From Fusarium oxysporum f. sp. lycopersici 4287 (taxonomy: Eukaryota; Ascomycota; Sordariomycetes; Hypocreales; Nectriaceae), in contig NC_030986.1 in assembly GCF_000149955.1 (NCBI RefSeq), positions 638,787-702,786 on the forward strand: a stretch of 64,000 nt of DNA. Reading direction: 5' to 3'. Below the pieces are notes generated by a model, which worked only from the letters and a program-made list of their open reading frames with translations, did not search any database and was not told where the DNA came from. Within the stretch, counting starts at the first letter, position 1. Each line of letters opens with the position of its first letter. A program made the position numbers and the translations under genes. Below are positions 1 to 9,068 of the stretch, one piece after another.

Positions 1-120
1 CACTGGCCACCGGCTTCTTCGCTCCCTTCGGCATTGCTGGTGCGTGGTTTCCATCCCGATGTTCTCCGGTCCGATATGCTAACGAGCTGCGCAGTCTACC
101 AGACCTACAAGCCCCAGTAA
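1..120 (+). CDS. Cytochrome c oxidase subunit 8 (VIIc)-like, C-terminal end (partial)
   Basis: This is the 3' end of a gene that begins before the window. An exon at 1-39 reads LATGFFAPFGIA and is followed by a 55-nt intron (40-94: GTGCGT donor, GCTAAC branch site, GCAG acceptor). A last exon at 95-120 gives VYQTYKPQ and TAA. The joined end, a hydrophobic segment followed by a short matrix-type tail, resembles the C-terminus of fungal cytochrome c oxidase subunit VIIc/COX8. That is a small single-pass inner-membrane subunit of complex IV. The assignment rests on about 20 residues and on my memory of the family, so it is tentative. The exon-intron structure is well supported. Confidence 0.55.
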   Translation, partial: HWPPASSLPSALLVRGFHPDVLRSDMLTSCAVYQTYKPQ

Positions 121-403
121 ATTATTCGTCTGCGGATTGGATTTGCTGTTTGGTTGAAAGACTGGGAAGCCTGGAGGTGGAATATGGTGTAAATAACCGA
201 AATAGACATCAGTCATTCTCGACTCTTGATTCGAAATTTCATTTGTTCGACAATCAGCTATATCGAACCATACGTGATATTGCGATTATGATAATCGCTA
301 GCTATGCAATTCCCAGTCAACCGGATCTTTATACACAGAACTCTAGAGCCCCGGGGTATTATTCTAAGTTGGAGTACATGGTGGTACAAAATCTACTGTT
401 ACA

Positions 404-2371
404 TCATAATCTCGTTCCATCTTTTTTATATCTTCGATACGACGGGCCTTCCCATTGACCCGTTGACGACTTCATGTCTGCGCCGTCAAGAATGGTCTGA
501 AGTATGGACTCGATGAACGGCTGTCGGTCCACCGGAATATCCCAGCGCTTCTCCATCTCATCGTAAACTTCGATAACGGTCTCGTTTGAGCTGCACTTCT
601 TGGCAGCTCGCAAGGCCCAGATGACCAACCATCTATCGATGGTAAACCCTCTTATGCTTTCGTCTCTTGCTTGGTACATTGCCTTCAACACCCCCTCGAG
701 TCGCTGCTCACTCCATTCAGAGCCAGTAAAGCCGCCATGGGAGTAGAATCCTTTGAATAAGGACAAGAAGATCGTGGCGTGAATGGGAATCTTGAGAAAC
801 TTCATCTCATCAAGAAACTGTGCCACCTTGGCCAAGTCTCCAACTTTGACCGAGTAGTGCTCGACGAAAAGCTTGTACGTATGAAGGTTTGGCGAGAGCT
901 GCATTTGCTTCTGCAACGGCTTTTGAAGCTCGGGATGCTTTTTGCCAATTCTCGTAAACATCATCAACACCTTAGTAATGACCCGACCCATCCCGTAGTC
1001 CCTATCCGGGATATTGGGCGCCATTTCGTGGCCGGACTTCATCCTCTCATATGTCAATTCAGCCGCTGACTCCTCACCACATCGCAACAGGCCCGATATT
1101 ACACAATTGAGCACAACAGTGTCAATCATTTCACCAGCCTCAACCATGTCTTTATAGGCAGCCCGAATTCCATTCGAGTCCATCTTGAGTCCAAAATAGT
1201 GTATCAGACTGACATGATGGTATCGGTTGTACTCATAGCCTCGGCATTCCATCTCCTTGTAAATCATGTCCGCAAGAGCAAAATTTCCGGTTTTTGAGGC
1301 AACATCGAAAAGAATGTTAAACGTAACTTCGTTTCCTTTGACATTGGGTGATCGCTCCATCTCGTGCCACAACCTCAGAGCAGTATCCATCTCGGTTGGC
1401 GTCACGCGAGCTGTATATTTTGTTGCAAAAGCCAAAGCATAGTTCCAATGCGTCCGTCGCAGCGTCAATCCTGCGGTTTTGACATCAGCGATCAGCGCAA
1501 AGTAGCGCAGCATCGATTCTGAGTTTCGCTTTGGAGGCAAACCCATAATCTTCAATAACCTATTTCGCCATGGCCAGGTGAGATCACAACATCCTTGGTT
1601 CTGGAAGCTGAAGGTACAAGTCGTATATAGGAANNNNNNNNNNNNNNNNNNNNNNNNNNNNNNNNNNNNNNNNNNNNNNNNNNNNNNNNNNNNNNNNNNN
1701 NNNNNNNNNNNNNNNNNNNNNNNNNNNNNNNNNNNNNNNNNNNNNNNNNNNNNNNNNNNNNNNNNNNNNNNNNNNNNNNNNNNNNNNNNNNNNNNNNNNN
1801 NNNNNNNNNNNNNNNNNNNNNNNNNNNNNNNNNTAACCACTATCATGCTTACCTCTGCATCCAGGCAATGCATGGAAATCGAACGGGCTTGATGTCCCTC
1901 CAGCGCTCGATGACTAAATTGGTCGGCCCTGATGAGGATGGCGTTAAAATTTCGGTAAGGATCCCGATAGTACTCCAAGTGCTCTTCAACCGTTCCCGCA
2001 TCTTCCTGTGGTACAAGAGCCATGAGGTGTCGAGGGTCGTGACCATACTGAGTATGGAATCTCTGATGTATCGGAGGTATCGGTGCGGCGGCGGCGGAAG
2101 CGGTGCTATAATGATTCAAAACATGTCGGGAGCGACGGCAAGGCAAGGCACGTCGAGCCTCGGTGGCGGGCGAAAAGGTCGAGAGAAGCCATGACGAGCT
2201 TTTCGAACAAGAGGGCGGGGATCTCGAGTTCAATCTTTTTCTCTGTGTCTCTGTTCCAGCCTCTCTCACAGTGCAGAGACTCCTCCTTGTGGTAGTAACC
2301 CCAAAACTGGCCGACGGTCGGTTCGAAAGCACCGCACAGAGGGAGCCGTCTAATCGACTAGAGACTTTCAT
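404..2371 (-). CDS. Mitochondrial pentatricopeptide-repeat (PPR) protein, interrupted by assembly gap
   Basis: The N-terminus is rich in Arg and Ser with few acidic residues, as expected for a mitochondrial presequence. The C-terminal two thirds contains helical repeats of PPR type, for example VTFNILFDVASKTGNFALAD, TVVLNCVISGLLRCGEE and LHTYKLFVEHY. PPR proteins bind organellar RNA and act in processing, stability or translation; the target here is unknown. The open frame appears to pass through the 200-N gap (1634-1833), but a GTAAGC donor on the minus strand at 1852 suggests that an intron starts just before the gap. Its acceptor is in the gap or near 1570-1620 (CAG sites). The residues next to the gap are therefore doubtful. 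The gene ends at 404 (TGA) and is divergent from mS23, sharing an upstream region of about 680 bp. Confidence 0.8.
   Translation of the reverse strand: MKVSSRLDGSLCAVLSNRPSASFGVTTTRRSLCTVREAGTETQRKRLNSRSPPSCSKSSSWLLSTFSPATEARRALPCRRSRHVLNHYSTASAAAAPIPPIHQRFHTQYGHDPRHLMALVPQEDAGTVEEHLEYYRDPYRNFNAILIRADQFSHRALEGHQARSISMHCLDAEVSMIVVXXXXXXXXXXXXXXXXXXXXXXXXXXXXXXXXXXXXXXXXXXXXXXXXXXXXXXXXXXXXXXXXXXXFLYTTCTFSFQNQGCCDLTWPWRNRLLKIMGLPPKRNSESMLRYFALIADVKTAGLTLRRTHWNYALAFATKYTARVTPTEMDTALRLWHEMERSPNVKGNEVTFNILFDVASKTGNFALADMIYKEMECRGYEYNRYHHVSLIHYFGLKMDSNGIRAAYKDMVEAGEMIDTVVLNCVISGLLRCGEESAAELTYERMKSGHEMAPNIPDRDYGMGRVITKVLMMFTRIGKKHPELQKPLQKQMQLSPNLHTYKLFVEHYSVKVGDLAKVAQFLDEMKFLKIPIHATIFLSLFKGFYSHGGFTGSEWSEQRLEGVLKAMYQARDESIRGFTIDRWLVIWALRAAKKCSSNETVIEVYDEMEKRWDIPVDRQPFIESILQTILDGADMKSSTGQWEGPSYRRYKKDGTRL
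1634..1833. other. Assembly gap (200 N) inside the PPR gene
   Basis: This is a run of exactly 200 N, probably a placeholder of unknown true length. It hides the end of an intron and perhaps exon sequence of the PPR gene, so no protein length can be trusted across it. Confidence 0.99.
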
Positions 2372-3048
2372 GAGCTCCTCCTCATGGTGCTGCGACTTCT
2401 GATTCGTAGCCGGAGCGATATTTTGTCTCGGATGTTGTATAAAAGAGCCTAGACAAGAAAAATGGCGCTGAGAAAGAAATCAGATCGGCAATCTCTCTCA
2501 GGAAGAGCTAATGCCAACGGAAGTTGAGATGGGAGGCTTGTAGGTTCTTGTAAGTGGGACCTTTTTTCGAGATGGTTTTTTGCTACACTGTCATTCGCGC
2601 CGAGCTATGGGGAGATACCCCAGAGGGTGGGTGAAAATAAAAGCCGCGCACACTGCATCATACAAAATGGAAGAGATAAGGCAAAGAAAGGTGAGAGACT
2701 TCTTCAATGTCTAAAATAAAAAATTAATCTTGTATAGTATCACATCTTAGTTTGTTATCGATTGACGCATACAATGTTGAATGTTCTGTCTGAAAAGTAA
2801 TATTTGAGTATATACTTGTGGTTCTATGCTGAATTCAGTGTCTGACCTTTATTGTCAACATCCCACGCCGGCGTTAAGATTTACCGATGCATCTCCAAAA
2901 TTTCCACTCACCACCACGACATTGAGGCTCAAGCCAGGTCCCGTGTGACATTACTCCCAATCAGAGCGTCAATTGATACCGTAAGGCCGCCTCTATTTAT
3001 ATCGTCATACTCAATTGAAGCTCTGCTAACCCCGTCGCAGAATAGACC
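2372..3048. promoter_or_regulatory. Bidirectional upstream region between PPR and mS23 genes
   Basis: About 680 bp separate the two divergent start codons. The stretch holds the leader of the PPR gene and the leader of mS23, including a 5'-UTR intron at 2981-3040. A short interrupted palindrome (TGGGGAGATACCCCA) lies near 2605-2620. I see no credible coding sequence here. Both neighbours encode mitochondrial gene-expression proteins, so shared control is plausible but inferred. Confidence 0.55.
2981..3040 (+). other. 5'-UTR intron of mS23
   Basis: The donor GTAAGG is at 2981, a GCTAAC branch-type site at about 3025-3030, and the acceptor GTCGCAG ends at 3040. This gives a 60-nt intron that ends 8 nt before the start codon. 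The reading frame upstream of the ATG carries a TAG, so this intron lies in the untranslated leader. Confidence 0.7.
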
Positions 3049-3601
3049 ATGGGAGGCAGACAGATCCGACCCGCAAGGGTCCTACAAACAGTCACGGAAG
3101 AGCTCAACCACAACGTCCTCGGCGGCAAATCCATCCCCACGCCGCCATGGTATAACATCATGCAATCCGTCCCTCCCGCCGAGACACTCGTTCGAACCGT
3201 CACCCCCCGACACAGGGCGCCCAACGAAAAAGCTACCAAGCCAAAGAACATGTACCGACCTCAAAAGATATTTTATATTGAGGATAAGCTGCGAACAACG
3301 TTCTATAAAGATCATCCCTGGGAGTTGGCGAGACCTCGTGTTATTCTTGAGTCGGACGGAAAGGACTACCAGCACTGCGATTGGAGCAAGGGTTTGAGAC
3401 AGCCTAATATTCCCTTAACGGGTGAATGGCAAGTTTCTCTGGATTGGTGGTCTGATGGGATTAAGCTAACATTTTATAGTGTTGTTCAACGACAATTGTG
3501 GTTGATGAAGAACGAGAAGCTCAGAATGCACAAGGCATACGATATCACACGCCGCGAAATCGACCGTCTACGTCAAGAGGAAGAGATCGAGAGGCGAGTA
3601 G
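3049..3601 (+). CDS. RSM25: Mitochondrial small ribosomal subunit protein mS23 (Rsm25), truncated by gap
   Basis: This is a structural protein of the mitochondrial ribosome small subunit. Family features are clear: an N-terminal IRPARVLQTVTEEL segment, PPWYNIMQSVPP, a FYKDHPWELARPRVILE block, and the VVQRQLWLM block followed by a charged helix. The start is the ATG at 3049, preceded by ACC and an in-frame stop. Coding runs 3049-3428, then a 51-nt GC-AG intron (3429-3479), then 3480 into the N gap at 3602. About 165 residues are visible. Fungal homologues are roughly 230-260 residues, so the C-terminus lies in the gap. An open frame continuing past the gap on this strand is only the antisense of ALG14. 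Confidence 0.9.
3429..3479 (+). other. In-frame GC-AG intron in mS23
   Basis: The donor is GCAAGT and the acceptor is TTTTATAG, with a GCTAAC branch-type site about 15 nt before the acceptor. Removing 51 nt joins GAATG to TGTTGTTCAAC and reads LTGECVVQRQLWLM, which fits the mS23 family. The competing GT donor at 3422 throws the downstream sequence out of frame. Because 51 is a multiple of 3 and the intron has no stop, unspliced RNA would encode a protein with 17 extra residues. Confidence 0.75.
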
Positions 3602-4298
3602 NNNNNNNNNNNNNNNNNNNNNNNNNNNNNNNNNNNNNNNNNNNNNNNNNNNNNNNNNNNNNNNNNNNNNNNNNNNNNNNNNNNNNNNNNNNNNNNNNNN
3701 NNNNNNNNNNNNNNNNNNNNNNNNNNNNNNNNNNNNNNNNNNNNNNNNNNNNNNNNNNNNNNNNNNNNNNNNNNNNNNNNNNNNNNNNNNNNNNNNNNNN
3801 NNNNNNNNNNNNNNNNNNNNNNNNNNNNNNNNNNNNNNNNNNNNNNNNNNNNNNNNNNNNNNNNNNNNNNNNNNNNNNNNNNNNNNNNNNNNNNNNNNNN
3901 NNNNNNNNNNNNNNNNNNNNNNNNNNNNNNNNNNNNNNNNNNNNNNNNNNNNNNNNNNNNNNNNNNNNNNNNNNNNNNNNNNNNNNNNNNNNNNNNNNNN
4001 NNNNNNNNNNNNNNNNNNNNNNNNNNNNNNNNNNNNNNNNNNNNNNNNNNNNNNNNNNNNNNNNNNNNNNNNNNNNNNNNNNNNNNNNNNNNNNNNNNNN
4101 NNNNNNNNNNNNNNNNNNNNNNNNNNNNNNNNNNNNNNNNNNNNNNNNNNNNNNNNNNNNNNNNNNNNNNNNNNNNNNNNNNNNNNNNNNNNNNNNNNNN
4201 NNNNNNNNNNNNNNNNNNNNNNNNNNNNNNNNNNNNNNNNNNNNNNNNNNNNNNNNNNNNNNNNNNNNNNNNNNNNNNNNNNNNNNNNNNNNNNNNNN
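3602..4298. other. Assembly gap (697 N) between convergent mS23 and ALG14
   Basis: This run of N hides the 3' ends of both mS23 (+) and ALG14 (-). Apparent open frames across it on either strand are artefacts of unknown bases. Confidence 0.99.
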
Positions 4299-5186
4299 TC
4301 GGAGCGTTGAAGACCATCTCTCCACAGTTCTTGAGTCCATACTTTTCAGCAACTTCTTTGTGCTGTACCAAAACGTCCGCAATGCCGGTGTAGTAGAAGA
4401 GCTTGCCTGTGAGGCTCAAGGTGCTGATACGTGCCCAGGACTCGATGTAGATGAAGTGCATCGAGTTCTCGGGTATCTTGCCCAAGATCTTGAGAAGGTG
4501 CACGGCCAGGCCGACAAAGAAGCCAGTCGCGGGTCCGTTGGAGTAGATACAAGTAGGATACACGAGCTCGACACCATCGATTTTGGGTGGCGGAGTCAAC
4601 AGAGCCGGGAATATGCTGACCATGCTGAGAAAGGCTGTGTATGGAGTAGTCAGAAGTGATTGGTGAACACGGCGCGCACGAGTGACGGTGAAAACGTCGT
4701 GTGCTCCTGGGTTGGTGCCCTCAGCAGCACACAGTGTCTTCAGGTCTGCTTCGTAATCTTCAAGATGATCCTCCGACATGGTATCACCAGAAGAAATCAA
4801 ATATCGTCGGTGAAAACCATCAAAGTTGCTGAAGCCATCATCCATCATCATGAGCATCTCCTTGGTGTGACCTCCAGAGCCGAGGACGAAGACACGGTAA
4901 TCATACGGGGTGCGACGTTGATTGAGAGAAGACACTTTCTCTGTTTACTGTTCTGCGGCGACGCCTGACGACTCGGATATGAAGAGCCTTGATTTTGTCA
5001 GTATTGGAGTGTAAGATTCGGTTTCGGTTGTGAGATTTGACTTACAGTGAATACAATGAGCAGGGTAACAATGTAGAGGAACATAGTGGTGAGAAAGGCC
5101 ACGAGCGGTCGGCGCGAGGCAAGGGCGCCTATCGCAAGCCCTACGCCTGCGGCGGCGATCACCATCACCATGTTTGCGTTGAGCAC
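4299..5186 (-). CDS. ALG14: ALG14-type subunit of UDP-GlcNAc transferase, C-terminus in gap and frame conflict at exon junction
   Basis: Alg14 anchors the catalytic Alg13 at the ER membrane. Together they add the second GlcNAc to dolichol-PP-GlcNAc in N-glycan assembly. Exon 1 (5046-5186) encodes a hydrophobic N-terminal anchor (MLNANMVMVIAAAGVGLAIG, then LYIVTLLIVFT). Exon 2 encodes the conserved core: RVFVLGSGGHTKEM, a YLISSGD block, CIYSNGPATG, and FIYIESWARISTLSLTGKL near the gap. The intron donor GTAAGT is at 5045. The best-looking acceptor (ATCAAG, ending at 4988, with ACTGAC upstream) gives a 58-nt intron but leaves the core out of frame by one base. A weaker acceptor ending at 4939 (AACAGAG) gives a 107-nt intron in frame. 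Either a one-base sequence error lies at about 4935-4965 or the unusual acceptor is used. Probably 20-40 C-terminal residues are missing in the gap. Confidence 0.85.
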
Positions 5187-5946
5187 TCTTGATGGTAGAT
5201 CAATGCACCCGTGCTCGTACTGTGAAGTGAGTGAGGTTGAGGTTGATCTTGACAGGTGGACCTTTTATTTTCACGCTGAGTCCAAACCACTTGGTGATCG
5301 AATCAAGAGACCTAAACAAAATGTGTCAAAAAGCGACAGAACTATATCCACCTTGAGTCGAGGAAGTGATTCAATGAGGACTTTGTGTTATTTTCCAGTC
5401 TGTTGTACAAGTATTCATCTGCACCTTTCGAAGCGAGGAAGTTGAAAGTGGAGGTCTGGCACTGGCAGCAGAGACCCGACGATTCATTTCACTGGAAGTC
5501 AAGCTCACAACACTTAGGTGCGTATTCTTCGAAGTGCATACAGTCGCCCCAAACAAAAATAACCATATTGAGTCCAATATCAACCATGCACATCTTTACA
5601 TGACCTCAGAATTAAATCTATAACCGTCACTACTATAAAGACTGGGCTTATGAACTTATTGAACGGCTTACACCAATGAATTGAACTACCCTGGATCAGT
5701 CATTGAGGTTTCGATATCCTTGAACTACATCCCTTCATCATCATACAGGCCATTGTTCTCTCAAAGCGTATCTGTGACAGAAACTTTGGGAACTGTTTCT
5801 TCTAAGTTCCAGCCCAAATTCCCATGAGTCCAAATATGCGTTTCACATTATAAGGCCTCCCTCAATGCAAGCCTCGTTCAGCAATCAAACAAGCAAGAGT
5901 TCTAATGTCACTTGACAGTTGAACCACGTCCCAGTATTCAGACACT
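5187..5946. other. Intergenic region between ALG14 start and Rho-like GTPase end
   Basis: About 760 bp hold the ALG14 upstream region and the GTPase 3' flank. Short open frames occur on both strands but have no family features. I see no RNA gene or repeat. Confidence 0.6.
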
Positions 5947-7166
5947 TTAGAAGAAACGACGTTTCTTCTTGGGAACAACCTCCTCCTCAGGCACTTGCCC
6001 CCCAACAAGTCTTCTCATCGCCTCTCTCCCAGAGTCATCGATGACCTCCTTCATCCCTTCGCCAGTCGCAGCCGAGCATTCGATGTATTTGTGTGCTCCA
6101 ATTCGAGTGGCCTGCCAGTTCGCCTATAAAAGTCAGGAACCACACTCGAATCCTCAAGCACGTTTGAGAACTCACCTCTGAAGAGCAAATGCAGCAAGTC
6201 GGATACGCCAACAGTACAGAAGATGAGAACGCAGAGCCAGTTTGATGATCTTCCAAAAAGCACTGGTCGCGAAGATCCTTCTTCAAGCCGACGAGGTACA
6301 GCAATGGTTCAAAACTAGCAGATTTGGTGAAGCCTTGGTTCGAAGCGTGATGCCACTACTTAGTTAGTTTTGTTTCGTAGACGGTGGGATGCTTAGCTTA
6401 CCCATTGGATGATTGTGTACATGGATATTTTATCCGAGATGTCGAAACAGAGAAACACTGCGTCCCATTCGATGTAGGTCAACTTTTCAACCACGTTCAG
6501 GTCTGGTACGCCAGAGGTGTCCTACAGCTCCATGCGAACAGGCTGGTTGTGGTAGATACGCTCGTTGACGTAGGTCTCATATAGAGGACGAGAAAAGGCA
6601 TTTGACTGTTGAATGTCAGCATAAAATCACTCGTGTCGATGCTGAACTCACATCAGGAAAGTAACCATAGCGAGATCGACTGTTCAATTTTAGTACATAT
6701 GCCGACACCAGTTTTTGGGAAACTCACAATAGCAACGATGTCTGACCAGCGGCTTTACTCCCAACAAACAAAAAGTTCAGACGAACAGGATCTCGCGGGA
6801 TCTCCTCTGGCTCCTTTCTCTTCCTCTTGCGACCAAGCAAGCTCAGCAAACTCCTTCGCTTCCCCTCCGCACGTCGTTGCATCATGCTTGAAGCAGGTCG
6901 AGGAGAAGAAGGTGTTGAACTACGCCCAAAGAGAGGCGTAGCAGCGCGGAAGAAGCCCAGGCGCGTAGGAGGGCGAACTTCAGGGGGAGAAACACTGCGA
7001 AAGGTCTGCGACATGGTTAGTGTTGCAGGGAGGAAGGCTGTCAGGGGAGATATACGAGGCGTGTGGGGGGACGTTCGTCGAAGTGGTCTCCTTCGAAGGG
7101 ATCGTCGCGATCCATACGGCTTGGAACGCGTTGACGCCACGATTCAATCCGTTCTTCGGGCATCAT
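5947..7166 (-). CDS. Atypical Rho/Ras-like small GTPase with N-terminal extension, interrupted by an in-frame TAG
   Basis: I infer six exons: 7056-7166, 6728-7005, 6652-6679, 6402-6605, 6176-6355 and 5947-6123. All five introns (45-50 nt in most cases) have GT..AG ends, and the phases sum to 326 codons. Residues 1-115 are a basic, Pro/Ser-rich extension starting MMPEERIESW. The G domain then follows: P-loop FVGSKAAGQTSLL, switch I region around LYETYVNER, DTSG, a VFLCFDISD strand, LVGLKKDLR in the G4 position and YIECSA as G5. Two oddities stand out. The P-loop Lys of GxxxxGK(S/T) is Gln, and the Trp before DTSG is a TAG stop (6522-6524, codon 167). Splice sites and frame downstream are intact, so the stop is either recent or a sequence error. 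The C-terminus is PKKKRRFF with no CAAX box, so prenylation is not expected. Rho-like ancestry is clear; whether it binds GTP is not. Confidence 0.75.
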
Positions 7167-7503
7167 GTTGAGGAGTGACATTGGAATGAGGAGGAATGGG
7201 GTTGCTAAGGTTTGGTCGCCAAAAAGGGCAGAGTTGCAACGCTTGGGAAAAGGTGAGTGTGAAGGTGAAGAGAAAGAAACGGAAGAAAGAGACCGAATGA
7301 ATCAAGGAAGAAGTGCGCTGATAAGAAGTGTAATTATACCGATTACACATGAGATGAAAGTGGTGATGCATGAAGCCTTAGCTTGCACTGGCAGACAGCC
7401 GTCAACGCTTCACTCCCCAACATCCCCCATCATAGACCATAATCTCTAAGCTGAACCAGTAAACCATCCATATCTCATTGCTTCACTGCAACACTGAAGT
7501 CAA
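7167..7503. promoter_or_regulatory. Upstream region of the Rho-like GTPase
   Basis: These 337 bp lie between the GTPase start (7166, minus strand) and the 3' end of the oxidoreductase gene. They contain a purine-rich tract at about 7250-7320 (pyrimidine-rich on the coding strand), common in fungal leaders. I see no gene. Confidence 0.5.
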
Positions 7504-9068
7504 CTACTCGAAAAACTCCGCCGCATTAGCAATATAAGCCCTCCTCAACCTCTCCTTATCAACCCCCAGCAGATCCCCCGGAAACCACTCCTCCAACCGT
7601 CCCCCCGGCCTCCCAGCACCCTCTCCCAGCTTCTCTCCCTCCTTACCAAGCACCATAACCGCCAACGCCGTCCCACAAAGCCAGGCATATACCATCCCCT
7701 CGCCACAGAACCCAGCAGCCATCCACTCCCCTGACCCTTTCGACCCAGGGGCTCGTCCAACAAGAGGCATCAAATCACCTGTGAAGCCGATGATTCCCGT
7801 CCAGGCTTTTATAAGACTGCTTCCGGAGGCCCAGTTTGGTTCGTAGATGGAGGGCATCACGCCGCGGATGTGCATTAGGGGAAGGGCGTGGTTCTTACTA
7901 TCGTCCCAGATTCCGACTTGGTCGAGACCGTCTTCGCGGCTGCGGAAGAAGCCTCCTCCTATCATAAGATCACCTGCTGTTCCATCTGGTCGATCTGGGC
8001 GTTGGGTGATGTAATCGAAGCCTGGGCTGTAGATTACAGACCATGAGCGGTTTCCGTGGGTTGGGGGGAATGAAGATCCTGGTCGTTGAGCGCTCATGTG
8101 TGCGATGGCACCGACGACACAGCCCCTTACTGGAGGGAGAAGTTGTGCGGCATGAGCATTCGTTGTGTGAATAACATGCTTCGCCTTGATGACTCCACGC
8201 GGTGTCGTAACTGTATAAGAGCCATCTGAGTTATGAGATACCTTCTCAACCGGTGTATGAGTGTTGATGCTCAACCCCGAGAACCGCTCGAGTAAATCAT
8301 TCCAAACACTCGTGACAAGACGATATGGCCAGAGTGCACCAGCCGTATAAGTTACAGCTCCCACAGCAAGCTCATTCATACCAAACTGTCCTCATTAGTG
8401 CCTCAGTTGTCACCTAAGACGTGGAAACTCACCTCCTTTCTCGCCTCCTCCGCCTCCCAAACCCGATGCTTTTCCTCAGGCATCCACTCCCTAACATCTT
8501 CAACCTGCTTCTTCGCCTTCTCAAAATCCTCCCTCTCAACAAAAACATCCACCGTCTCGACCTCTCTGACCTCAGCCACCTCAATGCCCTTCCCTAGCTG
8601 CTTTATCATCTCTAAATGCCTTCTCTTAAACCTCACTATCCTCCTCGCATCTTCCGGTCCCAGCTTTGACTTGAACATGGCGAATTCATCATATGGTGCA
8701 CTTTTAATATGTCCGCCATTCCTACCCGTTGCACCGCTACATAGCTGTCTTGCTTCACAGACTACAACTCGTAGATTGGAGTCGGAGAGTTCTAGCAGGG
8801 ATTTTGTTACGGCTGCGCCTGTGATGCCGCTGCCGATGATGACGATGTCTACTTCTGAGGGAAGCTTGTCATCTTGGATGTCGCATAGTGCTGGGAATGG
8901 CGGGTCGTCGAGCCAGTATGACTTTGTGGGCTCTGGCACGGGAAATCCTGGTTCTGAGGATGCGCGTTCAAGAAGAGACGAGAATTGCTTGTGAAGCGTC
9001 AGAACAGTCTTCAAGCCATATGATATGGCCGATGCCGTTGATTTAAGCGTCGATATAACGGAACCCAT
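7504..9068 (-). CDS. FAD-dependent oxidoreductase, DAO family
   Basis: Two exons (8433-9068 and 7504-8385) are joined across a 47-nt intron (GTGAGT..GACAG) and give 505 residues. The FAD-binding Rossmann motif IVIIGSGITGAAV lies near residue 75, followed by the LCSGATGRNGGHI block seen in DAO-fold (PF01266) amine and amino-acid oxidases. The junction reads EEARKE-FGMNELAVGAV. The C-terminal part has GFTGDLMPLVGRAPGS and AAGFCGEGMVYAW, which fit the closing FAD-contact segment of this fold. Related bacterial enzymes oxidise secondary amines or gamma-glutamylputrescine, but the substrate of this fungal member cannot be read from sequence. No signal peptide is evident, so it is probably intracellular. 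It is not part of a visible cluster. Confidence 0.88.

Noticed and set aside
2852..3397. 181-codon plus-strand frame overlapping the mS23 start
   Set aside because: It overlaps the clear mS23 coding sequence in another frame and reads through the 5'-UTR intron; no domain.
3049..4659. 536-codon frame through the 697-N gap as one long protein
   Set aside because: The part after the gap is antisense to ALG14; the frame is open only because the gap is unknown.
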